Shown here: positions 8,903 to 20,023 of the stretch, piece by piece
How the letters are laid out: each line of letters opens with the position of its first letter
Numbering within the stretch: the stretch's first letter is position 1
From: Gnetum montanum
Lineage: Eukaryota > Streptophyta > Gnetopsida > Gnetales > Gnetaceae
Length of the DNA: 64,000 bases
Direction of reading: 5' to 3'
Assembly (NCBI GenBank): GCA_015680685.1
Contig: MNCI01007602.1
Location: 190,065 to 254,064, forward strand
The notes under the pieces: model-generated
The model's database searches: none
What the model was told of the DNA's origin: nothing
Seen by the model: only the letters and a program-made list of their open reading frames with translations
Program-made: the position numbers and the translations under genes

Positions 8903-10235
8903 TGTACCGACCGAAATCATCGGTGCAAGGCTGGAACGTTACGAGTACCGAAAGATCTACGGACAAGCACAGTCAACCCTGCCTCTGCTTGAGGGCAAGC
9001 TGGAATGGATGAAGGCAGAGTGCCTTGAATGGTCCGCACGCGGATCAAACAAGGACTTCCCCAAAGTTTGCCGCTACAACACGTTGGGTTATACGTAAAC
9101 AATGCACGTTAAATGTAAACCGTAAACAAGCACGATAATGTAAATGAGCCTATAAACGTAAACTGAAAAATGAAGAAAACTGCAATAAATCTGAGCAAAA
9201 TGTAAACTGTTTTGTATTAAGAATTTATTACAAAGTGCACTGGTCCAAATGCAGTTGTGGCTTTGACACAAGGTGGAAGAAAGGCCCCGGCTCTGGTTTG
9301 CAGCGTAATTGCTCTTGGGTCTGCTCTAGTAAATTTTTGCCCCCCGAATATACAGAAAACTGGGCTATTTATAGGGGTAGGGTTACCGGGAAAATCAGAC
9401 TGGGAGACACGTGGCGTATAGACCGGGCGTGTACATTTAGAAACATGGTATACACTGGGCGTATACGCTACATCAGGCCAGTGTATACGCTGGGCGTATA
9501 CGCTGGACTTGCTAGGCATGTGAACTTGGGTGGACGCTGGGCGTATACACTGGGCGTATACGTTGATGGATGCTGGCGTATATGCTGGGCGTATACGCTG
9601 AAACACTGTAGCATTTACACTGAAACACTATAGCATTTACGCTGAAACACTGTAGCATTATGCTGGAACACTGTAGCATTACGCTGGAACACTGTAGCAA
9701 ACACTGTAGAAGACCTTAGCATTACGCTAGAACACTGTAGTATTTACGCTGAAACACTGTAGCATTTACGCTGGAACACTGTAGCATTTACGCTGTAACA
9801 CTGTAGCAGCGTATACGCTGGGCATATAGGAATAGAAGATCATCATTTGGAGCCCAAAATCAGATTTTCAAGTGCCTGCGACCTACTGGGGACCCTGGGG
9901 AAGGTCCTAGGGGGTCTAGACACTCCACTTTAGCATGTTTTGAGGAGTTTTTGAGCCCCAAAAGTTGCCGTATGCTGGGCCTTACACTGGGCATGTGTAG
10001 GCCAGCGTACAGGATGCATACTTAGTGAAAACCAAGTATTTTAAGCTCAAAATTTGCCAGGTTTGATGCCAGATGTCATCGTAGTCTTCTGTGGGTCCCA
10101 GGGAACTTTTACTTGCTTTCTTTGACTTCGTTTGATGCTATTTTGAGGCTTTCAAGCTTGGTCATGCTAAGGACCAACATGACTTAGCTTAATTTCTATC
10201 TTCAAGTGTTAGCCAAAATTTTTTATGGTGTTTCA
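8903..10235 (-). repeat. Element A 5' LTR
   Basis: This 1333-bp LTR is bounded by TGAAACACC and TCGGTACA on the minus strand. It is followed by the PBS and preceded by the CAGAC duplication. Its promoter half contains repeated ACGCTGGGCGTATAC and CACTGTAGCATTTACGCT words (about 9420-9810). It drives the gag-protease transcript. Confidence 0.93.
9365..9373 (-). promoter_or_regulatory. TATA box of element A 5' LTR
   Basis: TATAAATAG on the minus strand, downstream of the U3 repeats. The same box is in the 3' LTR at 2302-2310 and in the LTRs of the other elements here. Confidence 0.7.
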
Positions 10236-10240
10236 CAGAC
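10236..10240. repeat. Target-site duplication of element A, right copy (CAGAC)
   Basis: Identical to 1835-1839; marks the right edge of the insertion in element C. Confidence 0.92.
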
Positions 10241-10244
10241 GTCA

Positions 10245-10259
10245 ACAAAGAGGAGCCAA
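10245..10259 (+). other. Polypurine tract of element C
   Basis: AAAGAGGAGCCAA lies directly before the TGAAACACC start of C's 3' LTR. It is separated from the rest of C by the inserted element A. Confidence 0.8.
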
Positions 10260-11909
10260 TGAAACACCCTAAAAGAAAATGCGGGGTCATCTTGGCTTCA
10301 CTAGGCTCTTGCAGTCTGCACAGCACCACAACAGTCCATTGGGAAAAGAATGTTCTGAGTCCAGGATGGCCAGTTTGGCAAATTCTCTACTTTAGACATG
10401 GACGAGTTCCATACCAACCCACTCGCCTTCCAAAGTAGTTTGAATAGCCATAAGCCTACTCAGAAACGGTGTCCAAAATTGATGATAGTAGCCTAGGTGC
10501 ACAGGAGAAGTAGTTCAGCAAGTTTCCTAAGTCACAAAGCCTACTACACTATGACGTGTAGCATAGCAAGCCTCAGAAAATGATGGCAGAATGAGATCTT
10601 ATGCTAGATGATGACATATGGAGTAGCATAGCAACAACTCCACTACTTAACTCCCTCGTCCAATCTCATGTTCTGCAGTGATGTCCCTTCTCGCCAGGAA
10701 GCGGCGGACCATGTCTGCTACTATGCTACGCTGAGCTACATGGTGCAGCAAGGCATAGCAATCTTGCAGAAAGGAACAAAAGGTGGTTCAAAAGGCGAAA
10801 TCACCGAAGTCCGTAGAACTTGCATTATGGAAAAATAAGTTGAAAATCAACAAAATTTTCCTAGTCTCTACACTACGCTATGTAGCGTAGCATCATGTAG
10901 GAAGTACGTGGTGTACGACAAGACACGCGGCAAGGTTCTATGCCACGATAAACAAGCCATGTCGCAAAACATAGTGCCATAGGCAGGTGGCCGTGTGACA
11001 TCAATGCACTCCACCTCATTCAAACCATTGGCACATGCCTCTAGGAGCTGGCGGTGCAGTCACGATGTGGTAGGATCGCAGTTATTGCTCGCATCACAAT
11101 GGTCTTGCAAGCTCAACAGTCACAAACGGCTCGAGTAGCACCAGTAGGTTGGCGTAAGTCTACAATAATGAAGTATTCAAATGGTCACCTTTTCTTACCT
11201 TTAGCCCTATAAATAGCCTATCAAAAAGCACAAAAAATGGGTCCACAAAAACAAAAAATAAAGAAAAGGAGAGTCTCCTGAACTGAAAGAAAAAAGAGAA
11301 ATACCTATAATCTCACAACAAAGAAAAGGAAAAGGAGAGGTCAGCAATCTATAAAAGGGACCTCTCTCGGCTGGCATAAAGCCCGGGGTCTTGTTCTACT
11401 ACCTTGGCACATCTATTCCTATTTCCTAACATGCTTTGGTCACTCTCGGAACTTTCTGCACTCCGTCACATCATGCAACCGATTGTGCCACACCCTGACT
11501 GGACAGATTTGTAGCTCTGAAATGGTGCATGTTTCTAACTATATCTTCTGTTACCTATTTTTTTAGTATCTGTCTTCCTTGTATTATTTTTGTTTTTTTT
11601 ACCTTCAAGCATCATCTTATATCATTGTCGCACTTATGTTTATTCACTATTTTGCATTATTGTCGCATTTTTTTAGACCCTTGCTTCTCCTATTGTAATT
11701 ACCCATAAGCACCATCCTGCAACTTGTACAGTTTATATTGCAAAAGGCTATATTAACGCCAATGTAAGTCCCTATCTGATCAACCATACCATTCAGGGCA
11801 CCCTGTGTTTGCGCACACCCAGCACCGTCCTCCCATGGGCACGGGGTTGGAACTGTTGTGTCCGCCGACCTCGGCGTTCTTCCAGCCGTCGACGTTTTAG
11901 GTCGCTACA
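10260..11909 (+). repeat. Element C 3' LTR
   Basis: This 1650-bp LTR starts TGAAACACC and ends GTCGCTACA. It shares only its first bases and TATA context with the LTRs of A and B. A purine-rich stretch (about 11260-11340) lies just after the TATA box. The final 150 bases resemble the LTR end of B in layout. The following AAAAA could be half of a duplication, but the partner is outside the window. Confidence 0.82.
11218..11226 (+). promoter_or_regulatory. TATA box of element C LTR
   Basis: TATAAATAG, preceded by CCC, as in the A and B LTRs. Confidence 0.65.
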
Positions 11910-13899
11910 AAAAAATCATATCTTCTAAACTCCATTCAAATATTTGTACTAATTCAAACTTGGCTTCTTTATAAAAGATTTTGCAACCATTCATGTTGTG
12001 ATTCTTGAAATAGGCTAATTTTTATGGCTCAAAAGAAGAACTTCCACAAGAATCTTTTTTCTTATAAATACCTCTATATCCCATCTTCTCCAAGTCTGAT
12101 TGGAATTGGTATAGGAAATCCCATGTCAAGACTTTCTATAGGCATAAGACATCAACCTCCAAATCTTGTAACTCTATTATGATGCATGGCTATTAATATT
12201 CATGCTAGTCTAAGGCCCATGGTGGACATAGTGGATGTTGTTTCTCACTAGCTAGGAATCTTGTAAGCACGTTGTATGTTGCAACTTTCATTCTCATGCT
12301 TGGATTCTCTTCTAGGTGATTACTCTTTACAAGTATCATACACCTTGTCGGAATGAGATAATGACTCCCCATGTTGTTCTACCATATGATTTTGTTGTAG
12401 GATGAATTGATATATATCTTCTTAACCATTTTTGTTCATGAACTGATTAATTTTCCAACTAGCTTTGTTGGTACCAACTAACTACATTACCTAAACTCTT
12501 TAGAAACCTTTGTTTCTACCGCATTTAAAACACAGAATTTGACAGTGTAACTAATGACACATTAGGGATTAGTGATCTTAAGTCTATCTTCAAAGGTTAA
12601 GCACTTAATCTTAAGGTCCAAAACATTGAATTTGTTAGTCCCAACAATTAAATTATTAGCCATAATTAGTTACCCTAAGTTGTGATCTTTAAGGAACAGT
12701 TTATGATATCTTCAAATTATTAGGTATCCAGGTGATAAATATGACCTCATCATTGAGTTTAAAAGGATGCAAAATGTTGGAAATAGCTATTCATATGTTA
12801 AAAATCAACATTGTATGTCCAAGTTATGCTAAAATTGAGTTTTTGAGGATCTTGAAGCACCATGTTGGGAAAGGAGTAAAAACTAAATTTCAAAGTTCCA
12901 TGGGGTAGATCTAACTTCATCATTGTGTCTAGAGGGTTCAAATATATATGAAAAAGCTTTTGTTTCATTAAAAATGGACTTCAAAGTTACAATTTATGGT
13001 TGTTTTAAGTTACAAAAAGTTTTAAATTTTTCAAGACTTCTTGAGAGGTCACCCATCACAATACTACTCTAGGGTGAGCATGCTTAGTTACAAAATTCTC
13101 ATCTCACTTGCTATCAAGGCATCAAATTCTTTTTTGGTAAAATTTTCTCCATGTTTTAAATATAATTTTTACTACCTATTCTACTAGCATTTTCAAATTT
13201 TTCTTTTACTAACATAATTTTTTAAGGTTGACAAGGGGTGGTATTTTACATTGCCTATGGTGTTTTTAGAGCTCTATGGAAGGCAAGATTCCACAATGCC
13301 CATAGTGCTCATAGAGCTCTTTTGGAGGTAGGATTCCATGGTATCTATGGAGCTTCCTAGGACATATAATTTCACGGTGTTTGTAGTATTTTCAAGCCTC
13401 CTCCATGAAAGGAAAGATTCTATGATGCTTGAGGTGTCCATGGTGCTCACGGACACCATAGATTATTGAAATTTCCAATGGATTTTTTGGAAGTAGCATA
13501 GGTGACAGTGGTGGAAATTGTAAAATATATTTTATATATTATAAATATTTAAAATCATTTTTGGGTTGGGGTTCAAACCTGCAACCTTCCATTTTTTTAG
13601 CTTTATATTATTATTTTATTTTAGCATGTATAATGAGAAACATTGATATCTTTCAAAACGTAAGTCAAATTGAGATGAAATTTGTATCATTTAAATCATC
13701 TCAACAAGTGCTACAAGTTGTATATGGTTTTAGGGTTTGAAAAATAATTTGAACTTCCATGATTTTAAAGGACCAAGATAGCTTATTTTGCCAAATTAAC
13801 TTTCCTAGGCTAACACATAGATGAATGACAACTTCAATACTTATAAATGATATGTTGATCCTTTAAATGCAAAACATAAAACTTTTACCTTATGATTTA
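11910..13899. other. AT-rich intergenic stretch between elements C and D
   Basis: I see no gene, LTR boundary or conserved retroelement motif here apart from a degenerate repeat at 13240-13460. It is probably older, unrecognisable repeat DNA that received both C and D. Confidence 0.5.
13240..13460. repeat. Degenerate tandem repeat around CTCATAGAGCTC-like words
   Basis: Three to four imperfect units of about 60-70 bp, each pairing an AGGCAAGATTCCAC-like word with CATAGTGCTCATAGAGCTC-like text. An open frame on the minus strand (13274-13459) is a by-product. Confidence 0.5.
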
Positions 13900-14755
13900 T
13901 GATGAGTCATGATTGATTGGACTACATCAATGTGATCCCATTGACACACACATTTTGACATGAACTAGTTGATGCATGGTTAGATGTGTTTATGATTACG
14001 CATCAACATAGTGTCTTGTTTTGCATATATAAATGCACCTATCACATTTATGAAATTTTTTATTAAGTAGCATAGTCAAACTCTTGCAATTTATTTCTTC
14101 CATAGTTAGAATGTTTTCTAAGTTCCTGCAGTAGGGGTTGAGAAGTGTATGAATCTTTATTTGAGCATTGATGTACCTAGACATCCTAGTGTTAATAGTA
14201 ATAAAGACAAGCTTTTTTGATAAAGCTTATACTACTTGGACTTAGCCTAATATTTACTTAAAAAATTTACAATTCATGTAATTGAATTTTATGCATTTAA
14301 TTACTTAATTAATTATGGATAATTAACACACATAAGTACAACCATCTTGAGCATATGTTAATGCTTCGTAATCCTAGTAGCACTTATGCTTAGTAACCTG
14401 GTAGCATTGCATAGTGTTTAGGATGTGTATAGAAGATGGAAATGAATGCTTATGTTAGGATTAGTTAGAAAATTAATTAGTTCTTAGATCAATTAAACAT
14501 TTAATTACTTAATTTTCTACACTTAGGTGAATTAAATGAAAAATATAAAAATGATACAAATCATATGCCTGAATTACAACTAACCATACCATTGTACCTC
14601 ACAAGTGGAAATGGAAAGACAATAGTCATGTCCTTGAGGTTCACTACCTAGCTAAAGTGTATTTAGAGAGCTAAAGTCTACATAATTCAACTAGATCACT
14701 TAGTGAATGTTGGTGATTCGTATGGTTGGGCATAGTGACTACTCACTACTCATCA
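13900..14755 (+). repeat. Element D 5' LTR
   Basis: Starts TGATGAGTCATGATTG and ends ACTACTCATCA. It carries a TATATAAAT box (14026-14034) and matches 35427-36275 with many substitutions. The AATTAATTA-rich block after the transcribed start is typical of the E and D LTRs. Confidence 0.85.
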
Positions 14756-14756
14756 T

Positions 14757-14774
14757 TGGTACTATTTCTAGGGA
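14757..14774 (+). other. tRNA-Asp-like PBS of element D
   Basis: TGGTACTATTTCTAGGGA is a decayed form of the tRNA-Asp site TGGCGCCGTTGCCGGGGA that is usual for Athila elements. Several differences are C-to-T or G-to-A changes. Confidence 0.65.
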
Positions 14775-14902
14775 CTTTAATTAGCTATGTGTGCTACTTA
14801 GGAGTTAGTGAAATTATTCAACAACATTGTAATGAACCTTAATGTTAAAATCACTAAGCAAATAATAATAACACAAGTACACTATTTTTATTTGAAACTA
14901 AC

Positions 14903-16850
14903 ATACCTTCTTCTTGCAGGAAAGAGTCACCATTGCTACTTGAGAATAATTCTAATTAAAGGCAAGAAGGCCTAAAAGCACTTGTTCCATAGCAATGCAA
15001 AGAGATCTATACTCATCCAAATGAGTATCTCCTATATTTCACCTTTATCTTGTACTAGGATGAACAACTACAGTGGAGGAACATGGAGAGAAACATCGTG
15101 TTGCCTTTTGATTGATCAATTGCTATGATGCTTTTCCACAATCTCATGAGGTTGAGCATTCATGGGCTCAATTCTAAGTACATTGTGTAATATCATGACT
15201 ACTAGGATTATCATCCCATAGATGCATAATGGAGGAAAGAACAGTAGATGGAGGTGTCCTACAAGGCATCAAAAGGTAAGTGGTTCACAAACCCCTTGTT
15301 CTTGCTAGGCCAAAAGGAAGAAGAAGATCCCTTCTTAGGGGGTTCTCAAAACACTGATTCTCCTAAAATTCTCTTGAATGAAGGGTCCCTTAACTATAAT
15401 TTATAGTCAACTATAAATAACCATGTATTAGGGAAGAACAAGTCCCATGACCATGGGGGCTCTGACAGAGTTAAGGTAAGAATAATGATAAGAACCACGA
15501 TAAAGATAAATGTGATGATTGTGGTCAAGATCAAAGGAGAGGAAATAGCAGACATCATTTTAGTGATAGTCCTCCTTCCTCTTCACCTTTATCATCCTCA
15601 TCATGTTCCTTCTCTAACCAAAGTCATAGAGGGAGAGACCATGATGGAGGTGATTGGCTAAACAGAGATGATCGTAGACCCTATCGGAATTGTAGAGACG
15701 AGGGGGTGCACAATCAAGGGAGGCCCAACACACAAAAAAAGGGACAACAAAGGGCATCATAGGCATCATGATCATCACAAGGGTTGTTATTATGATGATC
15801 CTATGCTTACAACCAGAAACATGATGAATATTATGGAGGTCATAAGGATTCCAACAAGGCATGTGAAAGACAACTGAATCAAATGGTTGAACATGAAAAA
15901 TATTCCTATGTTTAAAGGGGGATACAATTTTGATTTGTAGAACCATCTCCAAGCCCTTCATGATGCATGAACCTTAGAGAATGTTGAGAAAAAATGGTAA
16001 AAATTGAAGCTATTCCATATGACATGCATTGAGGAGTCTTAAAGATTATACCAATCCTTAAAATCAAAATTAACTAGATGGTGGATTATGATGCTTGAAC
16101 TCTTCAATGACAAGTATCAAATGTACTTTCAAGTGTCTAACTTGAGGAAGTAGATCCAAGGGTGGAAGCAAGGAACACAGGAATCCTTGGATGCAACTAT
16201 GGGCATATATTACTCATTGTTGCACCGATGCCTAAACCATGGATTTTCTCAAAGGGAGTAGCTACACCATATCATAGATGGTCTTTGATTAGAAATGAGG
16301 AGAACTCTTGGCATCTATGCCCAAGGATAGACTTTTAGAACTAAGGGCCCATCATATCTAAAGGCTAATTAAGTAAGTGGCCAAAGAGAAAGGTGAGTTG
16401 AGGAAAATGAAAAGTGTAGAGGAGTACAACTGGGATCCTTCCATTTGCAAACAGAAAATTTGGTTTTGTGACAATGAGGAGGAGACATCACTTGATGAAG
16501 TGGTGCAATGCAAGACCTTGCCAATATAAAAATCTATTTCTAAAATATTGGCCAAGGTAAATAAAATTTGGGACTCTTTCAATGAAAATTTCCAAATTAT
16601 CCTATGAATTGCAAAAGAGTCCAAAGAGCAAGGTAGTGATCATGATAGAAGGAAAATGAAGGAAGCTAAACTTATCCATTAGAGGAATAAGGGCAAAGCT
16701 ACTACCATTGAAAAAGTTGTGGATTCTAAGACAGATGATAATGGTGGGTGTGACATCTACCAATATGATCATCTTAAGGAATGTTGTCTAGTTGTGTCAC
16801 GCTTTTAGGAATTTGGAATGCATGCCCTGAATCCTAGATTAGAAAAAAGG
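14903..16850 (+). pseudogene. Gag remnant of element D
   Basis: Gag would form the retrotransposon particle. The frame begins near 14903, where the start codon aligned with E's ATG is now ATA. The conserved gag core lies at about 16085-16400 (MLELFNDKYQ-like text, then YYSLLHRCLNHGFSQRE), and a zinc-knuckle remnant (CDIYQYDHLKECC, about 16750-16790) near the end has one Cys replaced by Tyr. Many stops and frame changes interrupt it. It is homologous to gag of E and F. Confidence 0.75.
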
Positions 16851-17499
16851 TAAGCATCTAGAAGTTGCTTTATCCTTAAGGTAACTACAGGAAATTTCAC
16901 CAACAAGCCTACTATGTGAGTGGAGCTTCACCTCAACCTCATGAGCAATACCAATAATGTTAACACCCATAGTCATGGGGGATACCATCACCAAGGTAGT
17001 AGTATCCTTACTGTTAGCTAGATTCATATGGGTACTATGTTTAGCAATACATTTCTCTACATGCCTTTTCTTGTAAAACCTCTTTCCAACACCACTAATA
17101 CCCTTTTGAGTATTATAGAGCATAATATCTAAGAGGGGAGTCCCCATTTCCATTTTACTCTCCTCATACTTCTACACCTATACCTTTAGTCTCAACTTAG
17201 TTGCCACCAACTCCATTCATGTAGGAAACAATTCTAGGCCAGCCACAATAGAGAAACACAACAAGGGCTATTAACTTATAGTTGGATTCCCAAATAAGTG
17301 GTTTAGATACTAAGCCTCTCAAAAGACCCTTCTTCCAAACCAAAAATCCTACTAAGCCCTCATAGACACTTTTAGCTATTGACCCTACTTCTCCTTACTC
17401 CTTTGTAACATCCTTCAAGATCCCTTCAAATAAAACACCTCCCATAGTGCACATTGTCATGTTGGCCACATAGTCATAGATTAAATAAATGCTAGTTAC

Positions 17500-18030
17500 C
17501 TTCCCTGGAAAAGATATGATCCTAGGAGTCCCCTAATTTACTTGGAAATTGTTCGAAATAAGCCTTGCAAGGCTCTTTTGGACTCAAATTTTGGTGTCAA
17601 TTTTATCTCTCATGAAATGTACAAATCTTGGAACCTACCTCCTCTCAAGAAGAGAAACATTCATCTTGAGTTAGTAGATTAGTCCATCATTTTTCCCTTT
17701 GGATTGGTGGAGGACATTGTGACCACCATCTATGGTTGGTCATATCGTACTGAATTCCTGGTGATCTGAGTATACAATTACAAAGGGAACTTTCCAATCA
17801 TCATGGAAAGGTCTTGGCTAAGTATAATTGATGCATGAGTGGGAATTAGAGACCTCTCCTTGGATATTTTCAAGGAAAATGACTTTAGAAAAATAGAGAG
17901 GAAGCAGGTTCCATGCATCATGTATAGTGACACAAGGTGCCACTATGTGAAAAAATTATGGATAGTTAAAAGTAAAATAGTCACAACATGTAGGCAGTGT
18001 GTAGATGTTAGAGAAATTTAGAGGTGCATA
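17500..18030 (+). pseudogene. Protease remnant of element D
   Basis: The active-site region near 17571 reads LLDSNFGVNFISHEMYK, where F has LLDSGSSVNLISQEMYK, so the catalytic Gly is lost. The downstream segment GNFPIIMERSWLS matches the region after the protease in E and F. Stops interrupt the frame. Confidence 0.72.
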
Positions 18031-18420
18031 TATGCAATAGCCACAAAACATGAGGATATCTAATGAATGATAGCTAAATCTGAAAGTAGTTCAACAATAT
18101 GCATGGAATAGACTGAGAGCCTAACAAGTGTCTACATTGAAGGCATGGATAAAATAGAGCAAATTCATCACCAACTCTTCAATAAACCTAATGACATCAA
18201 TTGGGAAGAGCTGGAAATCCTTGAGGGCTTTAAACAGGAGTCCCTTTAATTGAATACTCTACTGGCTAAAATGGAATATGCTTTTTTGAAAAATGGCAAG
18301 CTAGTCATTATCAATGATAACCTTACTCTTCTGTAGAGAAAAAAGCTATTGGGGTGATCAACAAATGGCCAATAGCCTTTTCTCTATCATATCATGAGCT
18401 AACTCAAATTGATCCAAGGA
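18031..18420 (+). pseudogene. Protease-RT linker of element D
   Basis: This degenerate coding stretch is homologous to 61600-61950 in element F and 25270-25690 in E. The shared text is around MEYAFLKNGKLVII and KLLGVINKW-like segments. No separate domain is recognised. Confidence 0.5.
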
Positions 18421-19300
18421 TATGCTAGCATCAAATTTACAAAGATTCCTCTATGAAACCAAAGAGGTAGTTACAACAACAGTTCAACCCTAAATTGAAG
18501 CAGATTGTCAAAGAGGAGATCAAATAATTCCTCAAGGTAGAGTTTATCTATCTCATTGAAGAAAGGTGGAAAATGGAGGATTTTCATCAATTTTAGGCTA
18601 TTGAACATGGAAAAATTCAAGGATAATTTTCCTCTATCATTTTTAGACGAGGTATTGGACACAATTTCTAGGCATTGCTATTATAGCTTTCTAGAGGGTT
18701 AAAGTGGCTATAACCAAATCTAGATAGCATCGGAGAACCATGCCATAAACACATTCACGAGTCCTTTGGGGACTTTCACATATAGAAAGATGTCATTCAA
18801 CCTTTGCAATATCCTTGCCACATCTGAACACTTGGTCTTGAGAATTTTTTAACAATAGATTGCTAGTGGGTTGGAAGTCTTCATGGATGACTTCTTCACC
18901 TATGGGGCTACATTCAAACAAGCCTTGGACCATCTTGAGCAAGTGCTAAAATGGTTCATAAAGATAAACCTTAAGCTTAATTGGTAGAAAAGCCACTTGA
19001 TGATCTAGAAACACATTATTTTGGGGATCATAATTTCATAGAAATGAATTGAGGTGGACCTTGAAAAATAAGTGTTATCCAAGGAATTATCTAACATCTA
19101 GAAATAGCTAAAGATGTGACGTCAATCCTTGGTCACACTGGCTACTACTGGTTCTTCATCAAGAATTTCTCTAAGATAACCAAATCATTATTGGAGCTAA
19201 TAAAGAAGGATGCTTTGTTTCTCTAGACTGATATATGTGAGCATGTATTCTAGTAGCTCAAGAAAAAACTCATGGAGTCTCTAATTATCTAAGAACCTAG
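18421..19300 (+). pseudogene. Reverse transcriptase remnant of element D
   Basis: RT copies the element RNA into DNA. Visible motifs in order are NPKLKQIVKEEIK, FRLLNMEKFKDNFPL, HCYYSFLEG.SGYNQI, MSFNLCN and the catalytic VFMDDFFTYG (about 18877-18900), which keeps both Asp. The F-M-D-D box is typical of Athila RTs. Several stops (for example in the first 150 bases) and a small deletion around 18560 (the VPKKGGKW area) inactivate it. Confidence 0.82.
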
Positions 19301-19495
19301 GTAGTCCAAACCCTTTCACATCATGATGGATGCATCCAATTATGCCTTGGGGGCCATGCTCATATAGTTGGATGATTAGAAACTTCCTTATTACATCCAC
19401 TATGTAAGTAGAAGCATTGTGGGTGCATAGTTGAATTACACCACCATAAAGAAAGAATTTATGATAATGGTATTTGCTTTAGAAGAATTTAGTCC
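19301..19495 (+). pseudogene. RNase H of element D, truncated
   Basis: The N-terminal half of a Ty3/gypsy RNase H, which removes RNA from RNA-DNA hybrids. MMDASNYALGAML carries the first catalytic Asp. It ends abruptly after the MVFALEEF segment near 19490, where spacer sequence begins. The C-terminal half, integrase and the pol end are missing, compared with 26760-29900 in E. Confidence 0.78.
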
Positions 19496-20023
19496 CTTGC
19501 ATTGATGTGACCTCGTTAATGTTATCACATAAACAAGACCTTGTTAATGTGGTCATGTTGACATAGTATATTAATTACCTATATATAGCATAACACTTAG
19601 GACATTTTGCATATTTTCTTCTAAATGGACAAGGAGTTTTTACAGTTTTCAAAGCCCTGATCCTTCTTGAGCCCATATCTTGAAAACCACTTGTCAGATT
19701 AACCCTATTCTTTAGTCCTATAGCTATTAAATGTGAGCTCTATGTTGTGGGGGCCAAAAACCTTAGGCTTTTGACAAATTTTTTTTTGAATTTTTTCTAA
19801 CTCACACAAGGTTGAACTAATAAAATAATATTAAAATCTCTAATTCATGAGAGTTAAACCTTTCCAACGAACTCTGGTAGCCATCTAAATGAAATAATAT
19901 TAAAATAATCAAATCTACTATGATGAAAAATTAGCCAAGTGTAACTAATCTAAAGAGACAAGGCACCCAAGTGTTTCAAAGTTGCACATGAAATGCTAAT
20001 ACTTGGTCATGTTGTAATTATAG
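19496..20023 (+). other. Spacer before the extra ORF of element D
   Basis: Non-coding, and homologous to 29910-30426 of element E (shared words such as TTTTTTCTAACTC and the GCGATTAAAGGT-like segment). It ends TAATTATAG directly before the ATG at 20024, which would suit a splice acceptor for a subgenomic mRNA. Confidence 0.55.

Larger units (their letters stand above)
1840..10235 (-). mobile_element. Element A: complete minus-strand gag-protease-only LTR retrotransposon
   Basis: Reading on the minus strand: 5' LTR (10235-8903), PBS (8897-8880), two tandem arrays, one long gag-protease frame (8363-4818), a non-coding 3' region with a repeat array, a polypurine tract (3231-3219) and a 3' LTR (3218-1840). 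A perfect 5-bp duplication flanks it. No RT, RNase H or integrase is visible anywhere in the 5.7-kb interior, so it is non-autonomous. The two LTRs differ at about 15 of the first 263 compared positions, 13 of them transitions, which makes it the youngest element here. It sits inside element C, about 20 bases upstream of C's 3' LTR. Confidence 0.92.

Noticed and set aside
13563-13590. GGTTCAAACCTGC as a tRNA-type B box of a tRNA gene or SINE
   Set aside because: No A box at the right distance and no cloverleaf could be drawn.
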